From a virus, in IMG/VR virus record IMGVR_UViG_3300042305_002030, positions 1-34,592 of that record: DNA of 34,592 nucleotides; one strand, given 5' to 3'. A model generated the notes under the pieces. It was not told where the DNA came from, did not search any database, and saw only the letters and a program-made list of their open reading frames with translations. Positions 19,401 to 26,896 of the stretch are shown here, piece by piece; within the stretch, counting starts at the first letter, position 1, and every line of letters starts with the position of its first letter. The position numbers and the translations under genes were made by a program.

Positions 19401-21030
19401 AATCTACTCCTTTTGTTGGTGTTATATTTAGATTGTAAGGGGCATCTAAATTAGAGTAAGAAAATCCACGAATATTTCGTGTTTTTTTCTGTAACCTACT
19501 CATCGTAGTAAATGGTTGGTCTTTTGTGAATATTCTACAGTACTCTGCACCTTGTTCTATACCATCCACGTCAACGTATTTGATAACTTTGGATCCCTTA
19601 GTTATCTCTTTATACCCATCATTGAATATTTTAGATACTTGGTTTATCGCATTACCAATACTCTCAAAAGCTTTACCTCCACCTGGATTAGATAAAACTA
19701 GTTGTTGTGTTTTGTCTAATATCGAATCTTTTGTGAATGCAAATCCGTCTGAAACTGTTCCTCCAAATGTTGATGATGCATTTCCACCAAACGTAGTACC
19801 GTTTGGTCCAACAAAAGACCCAACAGGAGTTGTATCTGCCCCCGCCCATGAAAAACCACCTTGAATATCACCCTGATTATAAAATGATCTACCGGCATAA
19901 CCAAACCTGAATGTACCATCTAATCCCTCCCCTTCATATGTTTTACCTAAAATAGTATAACCATACACAGGAACTCCATCCATACCCGATGGTTGATCGT
20001 TTGGCGGTGCGACTAAGTTTGGTATTGGTGTTTGTTGTGTTCCAAGATAGTATTGTCCGGCAGGTGGTTGTGTTCCACCCAACGCTCTACCTAATTCAGC
20101 TATTGATTGTATCCCCTGTCCGAGTAAGGTTTGAGCGGCTTGTACTTGGGAACTTCTGTATTCAGGTCTGTATTTGTTAAATTCGAGATTATTGAATAAA
20201 ACAGATTTTTGACCTCCACCTGTATTTTGTAAAAAGTTAAATGAAGGATCTAGTTCGGGTCTACCGAAACCAACTATTGATGATATTGCCTGTCTTAAGT
20301 CGTTTACAATTCTACCTCCGACCGTTGTTTGTTCATTTGCAGTTACGGGTGATGAATCATCAAAATAATCACCGGGTATCCAAGAATATGGACTATAGAC
20401 ACCTGTAATTCTTGAAACCAAGTCCAACCCTTTTCCTACCAAATTGTCAGGTTGTGAGATCTGCCAATTTCTTTCTATTAACGTTCTGTTCCCCGTAAGT
20501 AATGCGGTTGCTTCATAAGGATCCGACAAAGCATCCAACAGATTGACTCTTCCGAATGTTTCTTCCCTTATTTCTTGACCAATTCTATATTGAAATTGTT
20601 GTTTTAAAAGGTTTGCTGAAATTTGAGCCAGTTTGGAGTCATTACTTAATGAAGCTTCTGACCCGACGGGGTTTAGTTGGAATACAATGTTTTGTAGTGG
20701 ATAGAACGATGATACAAAAGTGTAGTAAGTATCTCTGTTATTGATGATATTCTGAATATCTTGAATTGATATTGGCTCACCAAATCCGTCTTGTGGTCCA
20801 AAAAAGTTTAAAAGATATTGTTTTTCTAAATACTCGGGATATTTTTTTAATAGCTCGTCCGAGTCCTTTACCGCCGAATCCCTAAGTTTAATCGGAAAAA
20901 TACCATTTTCTCCTGATACTTGAGTAGAGAAACTACCTTCAATGGTATATGGAGAAAGGTTTTTGATAATATTATTTTTTCTGAATATATCAGAAATACT
21001 ATTACCAAAACTTAGTGAACTATATGACAT
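16402..21030 (-). CDS. Large baseplate protein with tube-adaptor-like halves and an embedded OmpA-like domain
   Basis: 1542 residues. Structural protein of the tail end. Residues 590-640 (FPPYELTFSESLSSKWNP, FIGRPEPIYTYGNSTRGGSLSFKI) and 1064-1115 (PPVCVLRIGDFYNTKILI, IASVTINFDFIGG) match the pattern of LysM-partner tube/baseplate adaptor proteins. Between them, at about 790-920, lies an OmpA-C-like module: INLIGNTSSIG, then YNRKLSERRISSVQQYI (the NxxLSxxRxxxV helix) and ENRNVRVQLVV. The conserved Asp of GxTD is Ser, but the ligand-binding Arg is kept. Pro-rich linkers flank it (QTAPQPPVVQEQPEPG and PVQPAPATQATQ), followed by a run of Thr. The N-terminal 300 residues are of a type seen in phage baseplate proteins, and the C-terminal 400 are not recognised. 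The upstream ATCTATTTAT box lies 13-20 bases before the ATG. Confidence 0.87.
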   Translation of the reverse strand: MSYSSLSFGNSISDIFRKNNIIKNLSPYTIEGSFSTQVSGENGIFPIKLRDSAVKDSDELLKKYPEYLEKQYLLNFFGPQDGFGEPISIQDIQNIINNRDTYYTFVSSFYPLQNIVFQLNPVGSEASLSNDSKLAQISANLLKQQFQYRIGQEIREETFGRVNLLDALSDPYEATALLTGNRTLIERNWQISQPDNLVGKGLDLVSRITGVYSPYSWIPGDYFDDSSPVTANEQTTVGGRIVNDLRQAISSIVGFGRPELDPSFNFLQNTGGGQKSVLFNNLEFNKYRPEYRSSQVQAAQTLLGQGIQSIAELGRALGGTQPPAGQYYLGTQQTPIPNLVAPPNDQPSGMDGVPVYGYTILGKTYEGEGLDGTFRFGYAGRSFYNQGDIQGGFSWAGADTTPVGSFVGPNGTTFGGNASSTFGGTVSDGFAFTKDSILDKTQQLVLSNPGGGKAFESIGNAINQVSKIFNDGYKEITKGSKVIKYVDVDGIEQGAEYCRIFTKDQPFTTMSRLQKKTRNIRGFSYSNLDAPYNLNITPTKGVDSTNLTNEGVKKYMFSIENLAWKPSKKKGFTVQDLPLCERGPNGGRIMWFPPYELTFSESLSSKWNPTEFIGRPEPIYTYGNSTRGGSLSFKIVVDHPSVLNLIVDKTLKGQNAEETNSILESFFAGCKEYDLYELAALYNTIPLTELQQIQVILTQTTDTTIIQELISQTAPQPPVVQEQPEPGSPGGSDEVAPPQNPVVLDPVKCEVSCYFRNDYPKPDETVQPFNTYLQVYIGKKQAYVNCAPSAQKQGVGNFFDNAISQNQSELDALCDQIFELCNQNYNVTINLIGNTSSIGSTEYNRKLSERRISSVQQYIEGYKNSQLSKFKDSILKYKSLPEGETNSNSTETGPLSDTVCALQAIENRNVRVQLVVDSPPVQPAPATQATQASPETDQLPNPTDVPNGTISLQSIPGIVTTTTTTAERQVSALPGLAKKVLRNLLSECSYFEMMKEDSPVIYDSLKEKLKYFHPAFHAITPEGLNSRLTFLNQCTRPGSTIPVINDRGQEVINDAENTSFGAPPVCVLRIGDFYNTKILINSISLNYENLDINPEGIGIQPMIASVTINFDFIGGSGLKEPINQLQNALSFNYYANTEMYDERAEATEDTSVIDNKLYAQIEENQKVKTQGNVGQPNTAGTYIGSVVSTEINDTGFTGTLSYETIINDTKDKVRNYVFALTNNLQAFAVERGWGFMTEMNRLNRFYENGTFYSENVQIYGSPQNVQGRVDTIFTTAKGYFENDEGYILEWISNTPLKAKTKRTIKKNLIDFINNKKNFVSNNSVLKFNEVNTNQVDMVKNINKLNYITQQTSDGFIDNKGNPTIATVSLPTIATDSPFKEIVTLSEDLNNFLLTDLQGVGIFDASPNIEESPEKYYYEYLTLYEDIVELDFRVKLVNTLLTNVDSDQESSARGYLNEIIDKMYSEYGYQLEQKYTETKFKEAFDKINDKFEVYIPFQNSTGFAFGIVQNISPNTTQIDELKNLYDGVNSGSNDTFNGKENFV

Positions 21031-21043
21031 CTATTTTTATTTT

Positions 21044-21051
21044 ATAAATAG
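21044..21051 (-). promoter_or_regulatory. Near-match to the ATATTTAT motif before the 1542-residue baseplate gene
   Basis: Sense strand reads CTATTTAT, one mismatch from the repeated octamer, 13 bases before the ATG at 21030 and just after the stop at 21065. Its position agrees with the exact copies elsewhere. Confidence 0.35.
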
Positions 21052-21064
21052 ATGAATTTGAAAT

Positions 21065-21268
21065 TTATGATCTACCTTTCCTCTTTTCATTAATTCTTTC
21101 AAACTCTTCGGAAAGTTCTCTTATCATAAATTTTCTTTCATAAACGGGCATCATTTGTAAATCTTGGTAAGTTATAGCAGTATTCCTTACCAAGTAGTAG
21201 AATTCTTTCAGTTGTATTTGCTTATATTCAGAAGAAAGGACGAAAAAATTCAGCCCCAAAGGATACAT
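21065..21268 (-). CDS. Short tail-assembly protein overlapping the T4_baseplate gene
   Basis: 67 residues. It has the look of short phage tail or baseplate assembly proteins: a hydrophobic N-terminus, then AITYQDLQMMPVYERKFMI, where the MPxxERxF-type turn is followed by a charged helix (ELSEEFERINEKRKGRS). The ATG lies 41 bases inside the upstream gene, in the +1 frame relative to it. It may start on its own ATG or be made as an extension of the upstream protein by frameshift, as for G/GT-type tail chaperones. The second option is speculative. The position right after tube and hub-assembly genes fits a chaperone role. Confidence 0.65.
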   Translation of the reverse strand: MYPLGLNFFVLSSEYKQIQLKEFYYLVRNTAITYQDLQMMPVYERKFMIRELSEEFERINEKRKGRS

Positions 21269-21983
21269 TGATCTGTACCTCTTCTCCTGACGGGGCTAAA
21301 ATTGTTTGTTTAAGGTCTAGTCTCGGTTCCAAATTGTCCAACTCATTTCTCAAAAATTTGGAGTCAGCGATTGGTAACATACTTACAAATCTTGAAATAT
21401 CACTTCTATCTTCATTTCCATCAACAGAAACAATATTCATCTCCAATCTTTTTGTTACTATTGGAGCAACCATACCATTAGGATAGGAATCTCTTATTTT
21501 CCTCAAAGAAAATTGGTCACCCAAAGTTAACAATTTTACTTTCACTTCGTTTCCCGCCTTTGGAAGTTTGATGGTATAGTGACCATTTTGATCCGGTTCT
21601 TTTTCTAATTTCTTGAAATTTAGTTCATCCAAATTAATATCCGTTTCAAAAACCTGTTTTGTCTTGGGGTCAGTTGTTTTAATTTTGTATTGTGGACCAA
21701 ATGCCGTGTTTCTCAAAAAAACCAATATGGCTTCCGCATCACCTTCTAAAAGTTGTTCAGGTTGGATATCAGGTTCATATATTTTACTTCTCAAGAGAGT
21801 TAAAATCATATTGTTAACATCTTTGAGATTTTGACTCATCAAAACATTCTCATCGGAGGCTGTAAGATACCCTACCTTTAATGCTTTCTTTCCCGAAGCA
21901 TAAAATTTACCTTGAGAAGGTAATGGGACCACATCGTGTGGTAAATTAAAATTTTCTTGTCCGTAAACTTTTGAATTGTCCAT
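21228..21983 (-). CDS. T4_baseplate-family hub assembly protein (gp26/gp51-like)
   Basis: 251 residues, the usual length for the family. Hallmarks are FNLPHDVVPLPSQGKFY near the start, LTASDENVLMS around 42-52, LEGDAEAILVFLRNTAFGPQY around 80-102, and LTLGDQFSLRKI near 150. These are the LPSxGKFY / TAxDENxL signatures seen in T4-like baseplate hub-assembly proteins. It is a soluble alpha/beta protein with no membrane segment. It is the first gene after the tube terminator and overlaps the next gene by 41 bases. T4 has both gp26 and gp51 in this role and I cannot tell which is the true counterpart, so no symbol is given. Confidence 0.78.
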   Translation of the reverse strand: MDNSKVYGQENFNLPHDVVPLPSQGKFYASGKKALKVGYLTASDENVLMSQNLKDVNNMILTLLRSKIYEPDIQPEQLLEGDAEAILVFLRNTAFGPQYKIKTTDPKTKQVFETDINLDELNFKKLEKEPDQNGHYTIKLPKAGNEVKVKLLTLGDQFSLRKIRDSYPNGMVAPIVTKRLEMNIVSVDGNEDRSDISRFVSMLPIADSKFLRNELDNLEPRLDLKQTILAPSGEEVQINVSFGAEFFRPFF

Positions 21984-21986
21984 AAT

Positions 21987-22013
21987 AAAAAACCCCGGAG
22001 ATTGGCTCCGAGG
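21987..22013 (-). terminator. Terminator after the tail tube gene
   Basis: On the minus strand CCTCGGAG and CTCCGGGG form an eight-base-pair stem (one G-U pair) with a five-base loop, followed by six T. It lies between the tube stop and the next ATG at 21983, and so should make the tube message more abundant than the baseplate messages. Confidence 0.85.
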
Positions 22014-22071
22014 CTAAAATAAACTGAAATATAATAAAGTCAATATCAGTTACCGAAATATAATCAGAAAC

Positions 22072-22560
22072 TTAGTAGACAAGAATACATCTATCAGGAC
22101 GAAGTGTTGCTGTGATGGTTGCGAGACCATCTTCACTATATCCTAACGAATCAAAGTTAACATCAGAAAGGAAAGTACCTTGTAAAATCCACTTTTCAAC
22201 CACAACACCGGTTGGATCTAAAAGTTCAAGGTCAATGTCTTTCTTGTAACCCGCAGCATAACCCATACGACCTGTGACAGATTCAGCATGAAGTCTAACC
22301 CACTCCATAAGTGCTTGTGACGCTGATGGTCCGATTGGATCTCTGAAGGTAACATTGATGGTATTCCAATTAAATCTTCCTGCAACATAGGTAGAGGTAT
22401 TTAAAAATGGAATTTCAACGGGGTTGATTGTAATTTGTGGTCTTGAGGTTGACTCAACAAACCACTCATTTATACCCAAAGATGAAGGAAATCTAAGGAT
22501 AAATCTATTTTTTCTTTTGGGTTCATAAGGAACCGGCATTTTCATTAGTAAGTCTGCCAT
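22072..22560 (-). CDS. 19: Tail tube protein, gp19-like
   Basis: 162 residues, matching T4 gp19 (163). Forms the hexameric rings of the inner tail tube. The family pattern is visible: a basic N-terminal segment PYEPKRKNRFILRFPSSLGI, the PQITINPVEIPFLN strand, the beta hairpin RFNWNTINVTFRDPIGPSA, a helix SQALMEWVRLHAESVTGRMGYAAGYKK, and the final strands LELLDPTGVVVEKW and TATLRPDRC. It is preceded by an 89-base leader that carries ATATTTAT near its far end, and is followed by a terminator, so it is an isolated, strongly expressed late gene. Confidence 0.95.
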   Translation of the reverse strand: MADLLMKMPVPYEPKRKNRFILRFPSSLGINEWFVESTSRPQITINPVEIPFLNTSTYVAGRFNWNTINVTFRDPIGPSASQALMEWVRLHAESVTGRMGYAAGYKKDIDLELLDPTGVVVEKWILQGTFLSDVNFDSLGYSEDGLATITATLRPDRCILVY

Positions 22561-22649
22561 ATTTTCTATTTACTTTTATTCAGTTTATTTTATTTCTTTA
22601 TCTAGTTAGTTCACTAGGTAGTTTATTTTAATAATAAATATTATAGTTT
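22561..22649 (-). promoter_or_regulatory. Leader region of the tail tube gene
   Basis: 89 bases between the stop at 22650 and the tube ATG. It holds ATATTTAT (22634-22641) at its far end. A short inverted repeat, CTAGT (22602-22606) and ACTAG (22613-22617), lies in the middle of what would be a roughly 65-base untranslated leader. No Shine-Dalgarno box is present. Confidence 0.4.
22634..22641 (-). promoter_or_regulatory. ATATTTAT motif upstream of the tail tube gene
   Basis: Exact sense-strand copy 73 bases before the ATG, immediately after the stop of the HAD-like gene. The longest motif-to-start distance in the window. Confidence 0.5.
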
Positions 22650-23513
22650 TTATTTTATTTCTTTTTTTTGTCCTCCATGTGTTGCAAAAACTTTTACTGG
22701 ACTTTCTTCCGGATATTCTTTTTCTAGAAATCCTTTGATTTTTTCTATATTTCTAAGATCGTCATCAGAAAATCCTATTTGGGGTACAAAAAAATTCTTT
22801 ACATCATTCTTGAAAAATGCTCTGTTGTTTAATTTTGCAGACATTTCTTTTACATATCCTATGAATTCTCTTAAAGCGTTAATTTTACCTTGTTCGGGGT
22901 TTTGAGCACTTCCCTCTCCATATGTCACAGGATAAAATTTACACAAGTTGAGATACTCGTCGATCATTTGGGTTTTTGAAGAGTTAGTGACTTCGCCAGT
23001 TAATTCACGATATTTTTTTAAATTTTCGTAACAAACATTTCCATTTAATCCATTATAATTCATCAATAGATAATTTTTGCAAGCTTCACGAATAGCTTTT
23101 GGTGAGTGACCCCTCGCCGTAATAATTGCAAATATAGATCCACCATTTAAACACTCTACAAAGTCGTTCCATGATGGACCGGGAGGTGCGGTGAGAGCAT
23201 CAATCACAAATTGTTTATCCCCTGCAACTGAAAAATGTCTAAAAGGATCTTTTGCAAAACCTACTATAGTAAGTCCGTGATAAATAAAAGGTTCTTTCCC
23301 GATCTGTTCACGGTATTTTGCAAAATCTTCACTACCCATACCCACCTCTCTGTCATCATCTGATAAAACCAATATTTTGGTCGGCATATAGACAATATTA
23401 TCGTCCCAATCAAAAGCGTAATACTTTGAATCAGGAGTCAAGTCTTCACCAAAACCTTCAGAGAGGAATTTTTCCTCCACATATTCTGATATTATTTTTC
23501 GTAGTAGTTTCAT
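22650..23513 (-). CDS. HAD-superfamily phosphatase-like protein with a capsid-targeting-like N-terminus
   Basis: 287 residues. HAD motifs are present in order: motif I AFDWDDNIVY (nucleophile Asp35, acid Asp37), motif II IITARGHSP (Thr near 132), a possible motif III Lys in the 180-190 helix, and motif IV IGFSDDDLRNI (Asp pair near 250). A large cap separates motifs I and II. The substrate cannot be read from sequence. The first ten residues, MKLLRKIISE, are basic, amphipathic and end in ISE, as in T4 internal-protein propeptides, followed by an acidic linker up to about residue 28. The gene lies between the sheath and tube genes, downstream of the sheath terminator, an odd place for a metabolic enzyme. 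Packaging into the head is inference; an alternative is a late-expressed cytoplasmic phosphatase. Confidence 0.83.
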   Translation of the reverse strand: MKLLRKIISEYVEEKFLSEGFGEDLTPDSKYYAFDWDDNIVYMPTKILVLSDDDREVGMGSEDFAKYREQIGKEPFIYHGLTIVGFAKDPFRHFSVAGDKQFVIDALTAPPGPSWNDFVECLNGGSIFAIITARGHSPKAIREACKNYLLMNYNGLNGNVCYENLKKYRELTGEVTNSSKTQMIDEYLNLCKFYPVTYGEGSAQNPEQGKINALREFIGYVKEMSAKLNNRAFFKNDVKNFFVPQIGFSDDDLRNIEKIKGFLEKEYPEESPVKVFATHGGQKKEIK

Positions 23514-23517
23514 TTTT

Positions 23518-23549
23518 TAAAAAAGGGGGAGACCTTTTCTCCCCCTTTT
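23518..23549 (-). terminator. Strong terminator after the tail sheath gene
   Basis: GGGGGAGA (23525-23532) and TCTCCCCC (23538-23545) form a perfect eight-base-pair stem with a five-base loop. A and T runs flank both sides; on the minus strand the T run leads towards the HAD-like gene, which begins within a few bases, so that gene may depend on read-through. Confidence 0.9.
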
Positions 23550-23562
23550 ATTAAATAGTTGT

Positions 23563-26500
23563 TTAGATATTTTCAAACGATGCACCTGTTGGTGTGATTA
23601 CGAATTCGATATCAATAAATTCCAAAGATCTTGTTGGTTTGATGTAAATCTTACCTGTTAATTGGTTTCTATCAATATCTTCGGGTGAACTTGATACTGT
23701 TACTCTAAAGTCCGTAAGACCTCTGTCTCTTCTGATACCATCCAAGATAGGATTGACCGCATCCAAGAAATCTTGTCTAACTTGTTGGTCATTTTGTTCG
23801 AAGAGAAGTCTAACAGCAACTGCAGAAATCAACTTACGAGCTTGTAACAACAATCTTCTTACATTGATTCTGTCAAGAGCGGACTCACGAACTTGAAGAG
23901 TTTTGTTACCCCAAATGACTGGACCAACATCCGAGAAGGTAGCAATTGGGTTGAGTCTTCCTTGATAAAGGATGTCTCTATCTTCTTGTGTAAGTTTTCT
24001 TCTTGCTTTAACTGCATTTACCAAACCTCTTGAGTAACCTGCTGAAGCGAACCAGGGGAATGCAATATTATCTGTAAGAGCCAAGTTTCTCACAACTTCT
24101 GATGTAGGTGGAATCCAAAGATTTGTGTTGTTAACACTATCTTTCACCAAAATCCAGGGATAGTAAGTTGCGGTGTAGTTAGAATCAATATCACTATCTT
24201 CTAAATTAACAACAGCATCTGTAGGATAAATGAAGTCCTCAGGATCTGAAGTAGTCGCTACAAACATATCATAGTCAGGTGTGGTTGTGATGTAAATTGA
24301 GTCAGCTCTATCTTGTTCAACGATATCGATAGCATCTTGAACAAGTGCCAAGTTATCTACATAATCAATACCGGGTGTTACAAACACGTTGATGTTGACT
24401 GACGCTGGGTTATTAAATGTTTGGAAACCTTTAAGATATGCGTAGTAGTCGGTGTTTGCCCATTCAGTATTTTCACCATCGGTGATTTTCTTGAACGCTC
24501 CCCATCCTGAAGCGTCAGGGAATTGTGCCGTTGCCGCCGCTCCGAGAAGATATTTGGTATCTCCGAGTTGGTAAGAGTCTGCATTAGTTCTATATTCTCT
24601 GTAGATATCCCAACCATCAAATCCACCTGCCGGTAAGAGAGTGAATTTACGAGAGAATATTTTATAATATGGACTTGATGAAGATGTTGGTTCTGCTTGG
24701 AAAGTAGCAACACCACACTGATACGCTGTTTGACCCGAAGTTACATATATACTTGGAATCGTGATAGCACTTGCGTTAATATCCATGTGGAAACCTTGAG
24801 TCAAGTAAGTCCAATCAGCTGATGTTGTATCAGTTGCGATGTTATCAGGTAATTGTTTTCCTTTGTATGAGAAGAAGTCCGCATCATAACCTTGTACGTT
24901 AGATAGACCCAAGTAAGTTCTTCTAACTTTATCACCTGAACTTCTAACACTTGAAGCTCCACCACCTGCAGTTAATACGGGTGTATTAAATGGGGGTGTA
25001 TAAACAAGTTGACCAGGTGTGTAGTATTGTGTTTTGTAAACCAAGAATGGAGAAATATTTGTTGAATAGTTTCTTGAAATATATCCTTCAAAACCACAAG
25101 GAAGAGCGTCAACGGGGTGACCCTCGACAATCTCAAGCATGATATACGTTGACTTCAATTCGTACTCACCATTAGCGGTACCAACCTTCAAAGCTATGTA
25201 ACTTGGACTTGAAACATCCATAGTACAATTCGCAAATCTTTCCAAAACTACAGGATTTTCATCTGTATCGTAGAAATCACGAACTAAGATATCAAAGTTG
25301 TTATTTGCGAAAGACATGTTAACCAAAGAAATCTTGATTTGTCTGTTAGCGTTATTACCATCGGAGATTGAAATAAATCTGAACAATCTTTCAACTATAT
25401 CACCACGAAGTTCAGAGACAACATAAGGTGTAGATGGAGTTTGATATTGTTCACAGTACCAACCAATTGTATCCGGATCTAAACTTTGTGCGGAATCAAA
25501 AGAAACCAAACTTGTTGAAAGACCTCTAATTTTACCTTGATTGTAAAGTGTAGCCATAAGACCTGAATACTCTTCTTCAATGAACAAAGGAACCTCCGTT
25601 CTATCTTTGTTGAAGTTGGATCTACCAAACACCTTACCAACAAAATCAGTATTAGATGACTGGAATGAAGTTTGGAAACTGAATGTAACCGCATCTTTTG
25701 TAATACCAGAAACTGTGAAGTTATTGAAAGGATTTTGAGAAATACCATTCAAGTTATCTAACATTACAACATCGGTAGTTCCTGTTACTTCGTAGGTTGG
25801 GTTATTGTTATCATTATATAGTGAAACACCTCTTGATCTGAAAGTACCAACAACTAAATTATGAGAATCAGAGTAAGTATCTGCAGTATAAGAGTTAACA
25901 AAACCGACACAAGTACCTGTGTAAGAACCAGTTCCGTTAGTCGTCAATGTACTTATTCTTGATGTGAAGGACAAACCTGTGTAAGTATCATTGGTTAACT
26001 CAAACAAACTATAATACCATGTATCGTTACTTACCGCTGTTAAATCGGCACTTGATGCGTTCAAATTATCACAACCAAACACGTTAACAAGTTCTGTGAA
26101 ACCAGCGGCTGTAAGTGCATTGAATGTACCTGCAGATAAAGAACCATATACATAAGCAGTATCTCCTGACAAAGTATTGTCTGAAATAATATCAAAAGCA
26201 AAACCCTCGATTTCATCTAATACAGTAGAAGTAGTACCATTTGCAAAAGTTACAGTATTACCTGTGACACTTGAAATGTATGAACTAGCACCACCACCTG
26301 AAAGGGTAATAGAGATGCTACTTGTAGAAGCTGTCGTACCCACAAAAGTGAAACCAAAAGTACCTAAGTTAGAGGACAATGCAACGGTGTCTACATCAGG
26401 GTTAGAAATGGTTTTGATTGACCAAGAAGGACCAGCATCATAACCAGAAAGACCCAAAATTCTTGTAACGAAAAGTTGGTTGGATTGTTGAAGATATGCT

Positions 26501-26745
26501 TTAGCTATATAAGCCGCTTCATATTTTGGGATTTGAGTGTTTACAAATTTGGTTGGATTGGTTCCTCCAAAATACAATTGGAATTCATCGAAATTTCTGA
26601 TGAAGACGGGTTCAAATGCGGGACCCTGTAATGTCTCACCGACGAGACCCAACGTGGTAACACCAACACTTTGAGCCACAAACGATAAGTCTCGTTCTGA
26701 AGTATATACTCCAGGAGATACGAATACTGAATTTGCTGTTGCCAT
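23563..26745 (-). CDS. 18: Tail sheath protein, gp18-like, enlarged
   Basis: 1060 residues against about 659 in T4. It forms the contractile outer layer of the tail. The N-terminus has the sheath signature VSPGVYTSERD, then LVGETLQGPAFEPVFIRNFDEFQLYFGG and AAYIAKAYLQQSNQLFVTRI. The C-terminal 140 residues carry VRRLLLQARKLISAVAVRLLFEQND and the final strands ending FVITPTGASFENI, which in sheaths build the inter-subunit mesh. Residues about 115-335 are Ser/Thr/Gly-rich beta sequence, likely an extra surface domain on the outside of the sheath. ATATTTAT lies 34 bases before the ATG and a strong terminator follows, so it is an isolated high-expression gene. Confidence 0.95.
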   Translation of the reverse strand: MATANSVFVSPGVYTSERDLSFVAQSVGVTTLGLVGETLQGPAFEPVFIRNFDEFQLYFGGTNPTKFVNTQIPKYEAAYIAKAYLQQSNQLFVTRILGLSGYDAGPSWSIKTISNPDVDTVALSSNLGTFGFTFVGTTASTSSISITLSGGGASSYISSVTGNTVTFANGTTSTVLDEIEGFAFDIISDNTLSGDTAYVYGSLSAGTFNALTAAGFTELVNVFGCDNLNASSADLTAVSNDTWYYSLFELTNDTYTGLSFTSRISTLTTNGTGSYTGTCVGFVNSYTADTYSDSHNLVVGTFRSRGVSLYNDNNNPTYEVTGTTDVVMLDNLNGISQNPFNNFTVSGITKDAVTFSFQTSFQSSNTDFVGKVFGRSNFNKDRTEVPLFIEEEYSGLMATLYNQGKIRGLSTSLVSFDSAQSLDPDTIGWYCEQYQTPSTPYVVSELRGDIVERLFRFISISDGNNANRQIKISLVNMSFANNNFDILVRDFYDTDENPVVLERFANCTMDVSSPSYIALKVGTANGEYELKSTYIMLEIVEGHPVDALPCGFEGYISRNYSTNISPFLVYKTQYYTPGQLVYTPPFNTPVLTAGGGASSVRSSGDKVRRTYLGLSNVQGYDADFFSYKGKQLPDNIATDTTSADWTYLTQGFHMDINASAITIPSIYVTSGQTAYQCGVATFQAEPTSSSSPYYKIFSRKFTLLPAGGFDGWDIYREYRTNADSYQLGDTKYLLGAAATAQFPDASGWGAFKKITDGENTEWANTDYYAYLKGFQTFNNPASVNINVFVTPGIDYVDNLALVQDAIDIVEQDRADSIYITTTPDYDMFVATTSDPEDFIYPTDAVVNLEDSDIDSNYTATYYPWILVKDSVNNTNLWIPPTSEVVRNLALTDNIAFPWFASAGYSRGLVNAVKARRKLTQEDRDILYQGRLNPIATFSDVGPVIWGNKTLQVRESALDRINVRRLLLQARKLISAVAVRLLFEQNDQQVRQDFLDAVNPILDGIRRDRGLTDFRVTVSSSPEDIDRNQLTGKIYIKPTRSLEFIDIEFVITPTGASFENI

Positions 26746-26779
26746 TTTTTGATTAAAAATTCTTTACTTTTATTTTTTC

Positions 26780-26787
26780 ATAAATAT
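26780..26787 (-). promoter_or_regulatory. ATATTTAT motif upstream of the tail sheath gene
   Basis: Exact sense-strand copy 34 bases before the sheath ATG, preceded by CCGTA and followed by G and an A-run. Confidence 0.5.
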
Positions 26788-26870
26788 TACGGAAAATCTC
26801 AAAAGAATGGGGTAACAAAACAAATTTTCAAAAAAAGATAATTTTTTCATACTTTTTTATCCTTGATTTA

Positions 26871-26887
26871 ATACGTCAATAACGTAT
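26871..26887. promoter_or_regulatory. Candidate operator of the RHH-like regulator
   Basis: A perfect inverted repeat, ATACGT and ACGTAT with a five-base spacer (CAATA), ends nine bases before the ATG at 26897. CpG-containing half-sites stand out in this AT-rich gap. Its placement suits autoregulation by the small ribbon-helix-helix-like protein encoded right after it. Confidence 0.45.
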
Positions 26888-26896
26888 ATTTTCTAC

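Larger units (their letters stand above)
26746..26896. promoter_or_regulatory. Divergent control region between the sheath gene and the RHH-like gene
   Basis: 151 bases with no ORF, the largest non-coding gap in the window. It holds ATATTTAT for the sheath gene at 26780-26787 (-) and a perfect inverted repeat at 26871-26887 just before the plus-strand gene. Very A/T-rich in between, with a possible AT-rich promoter for the plus strand near 26845-26870. Confidence 0.5.
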
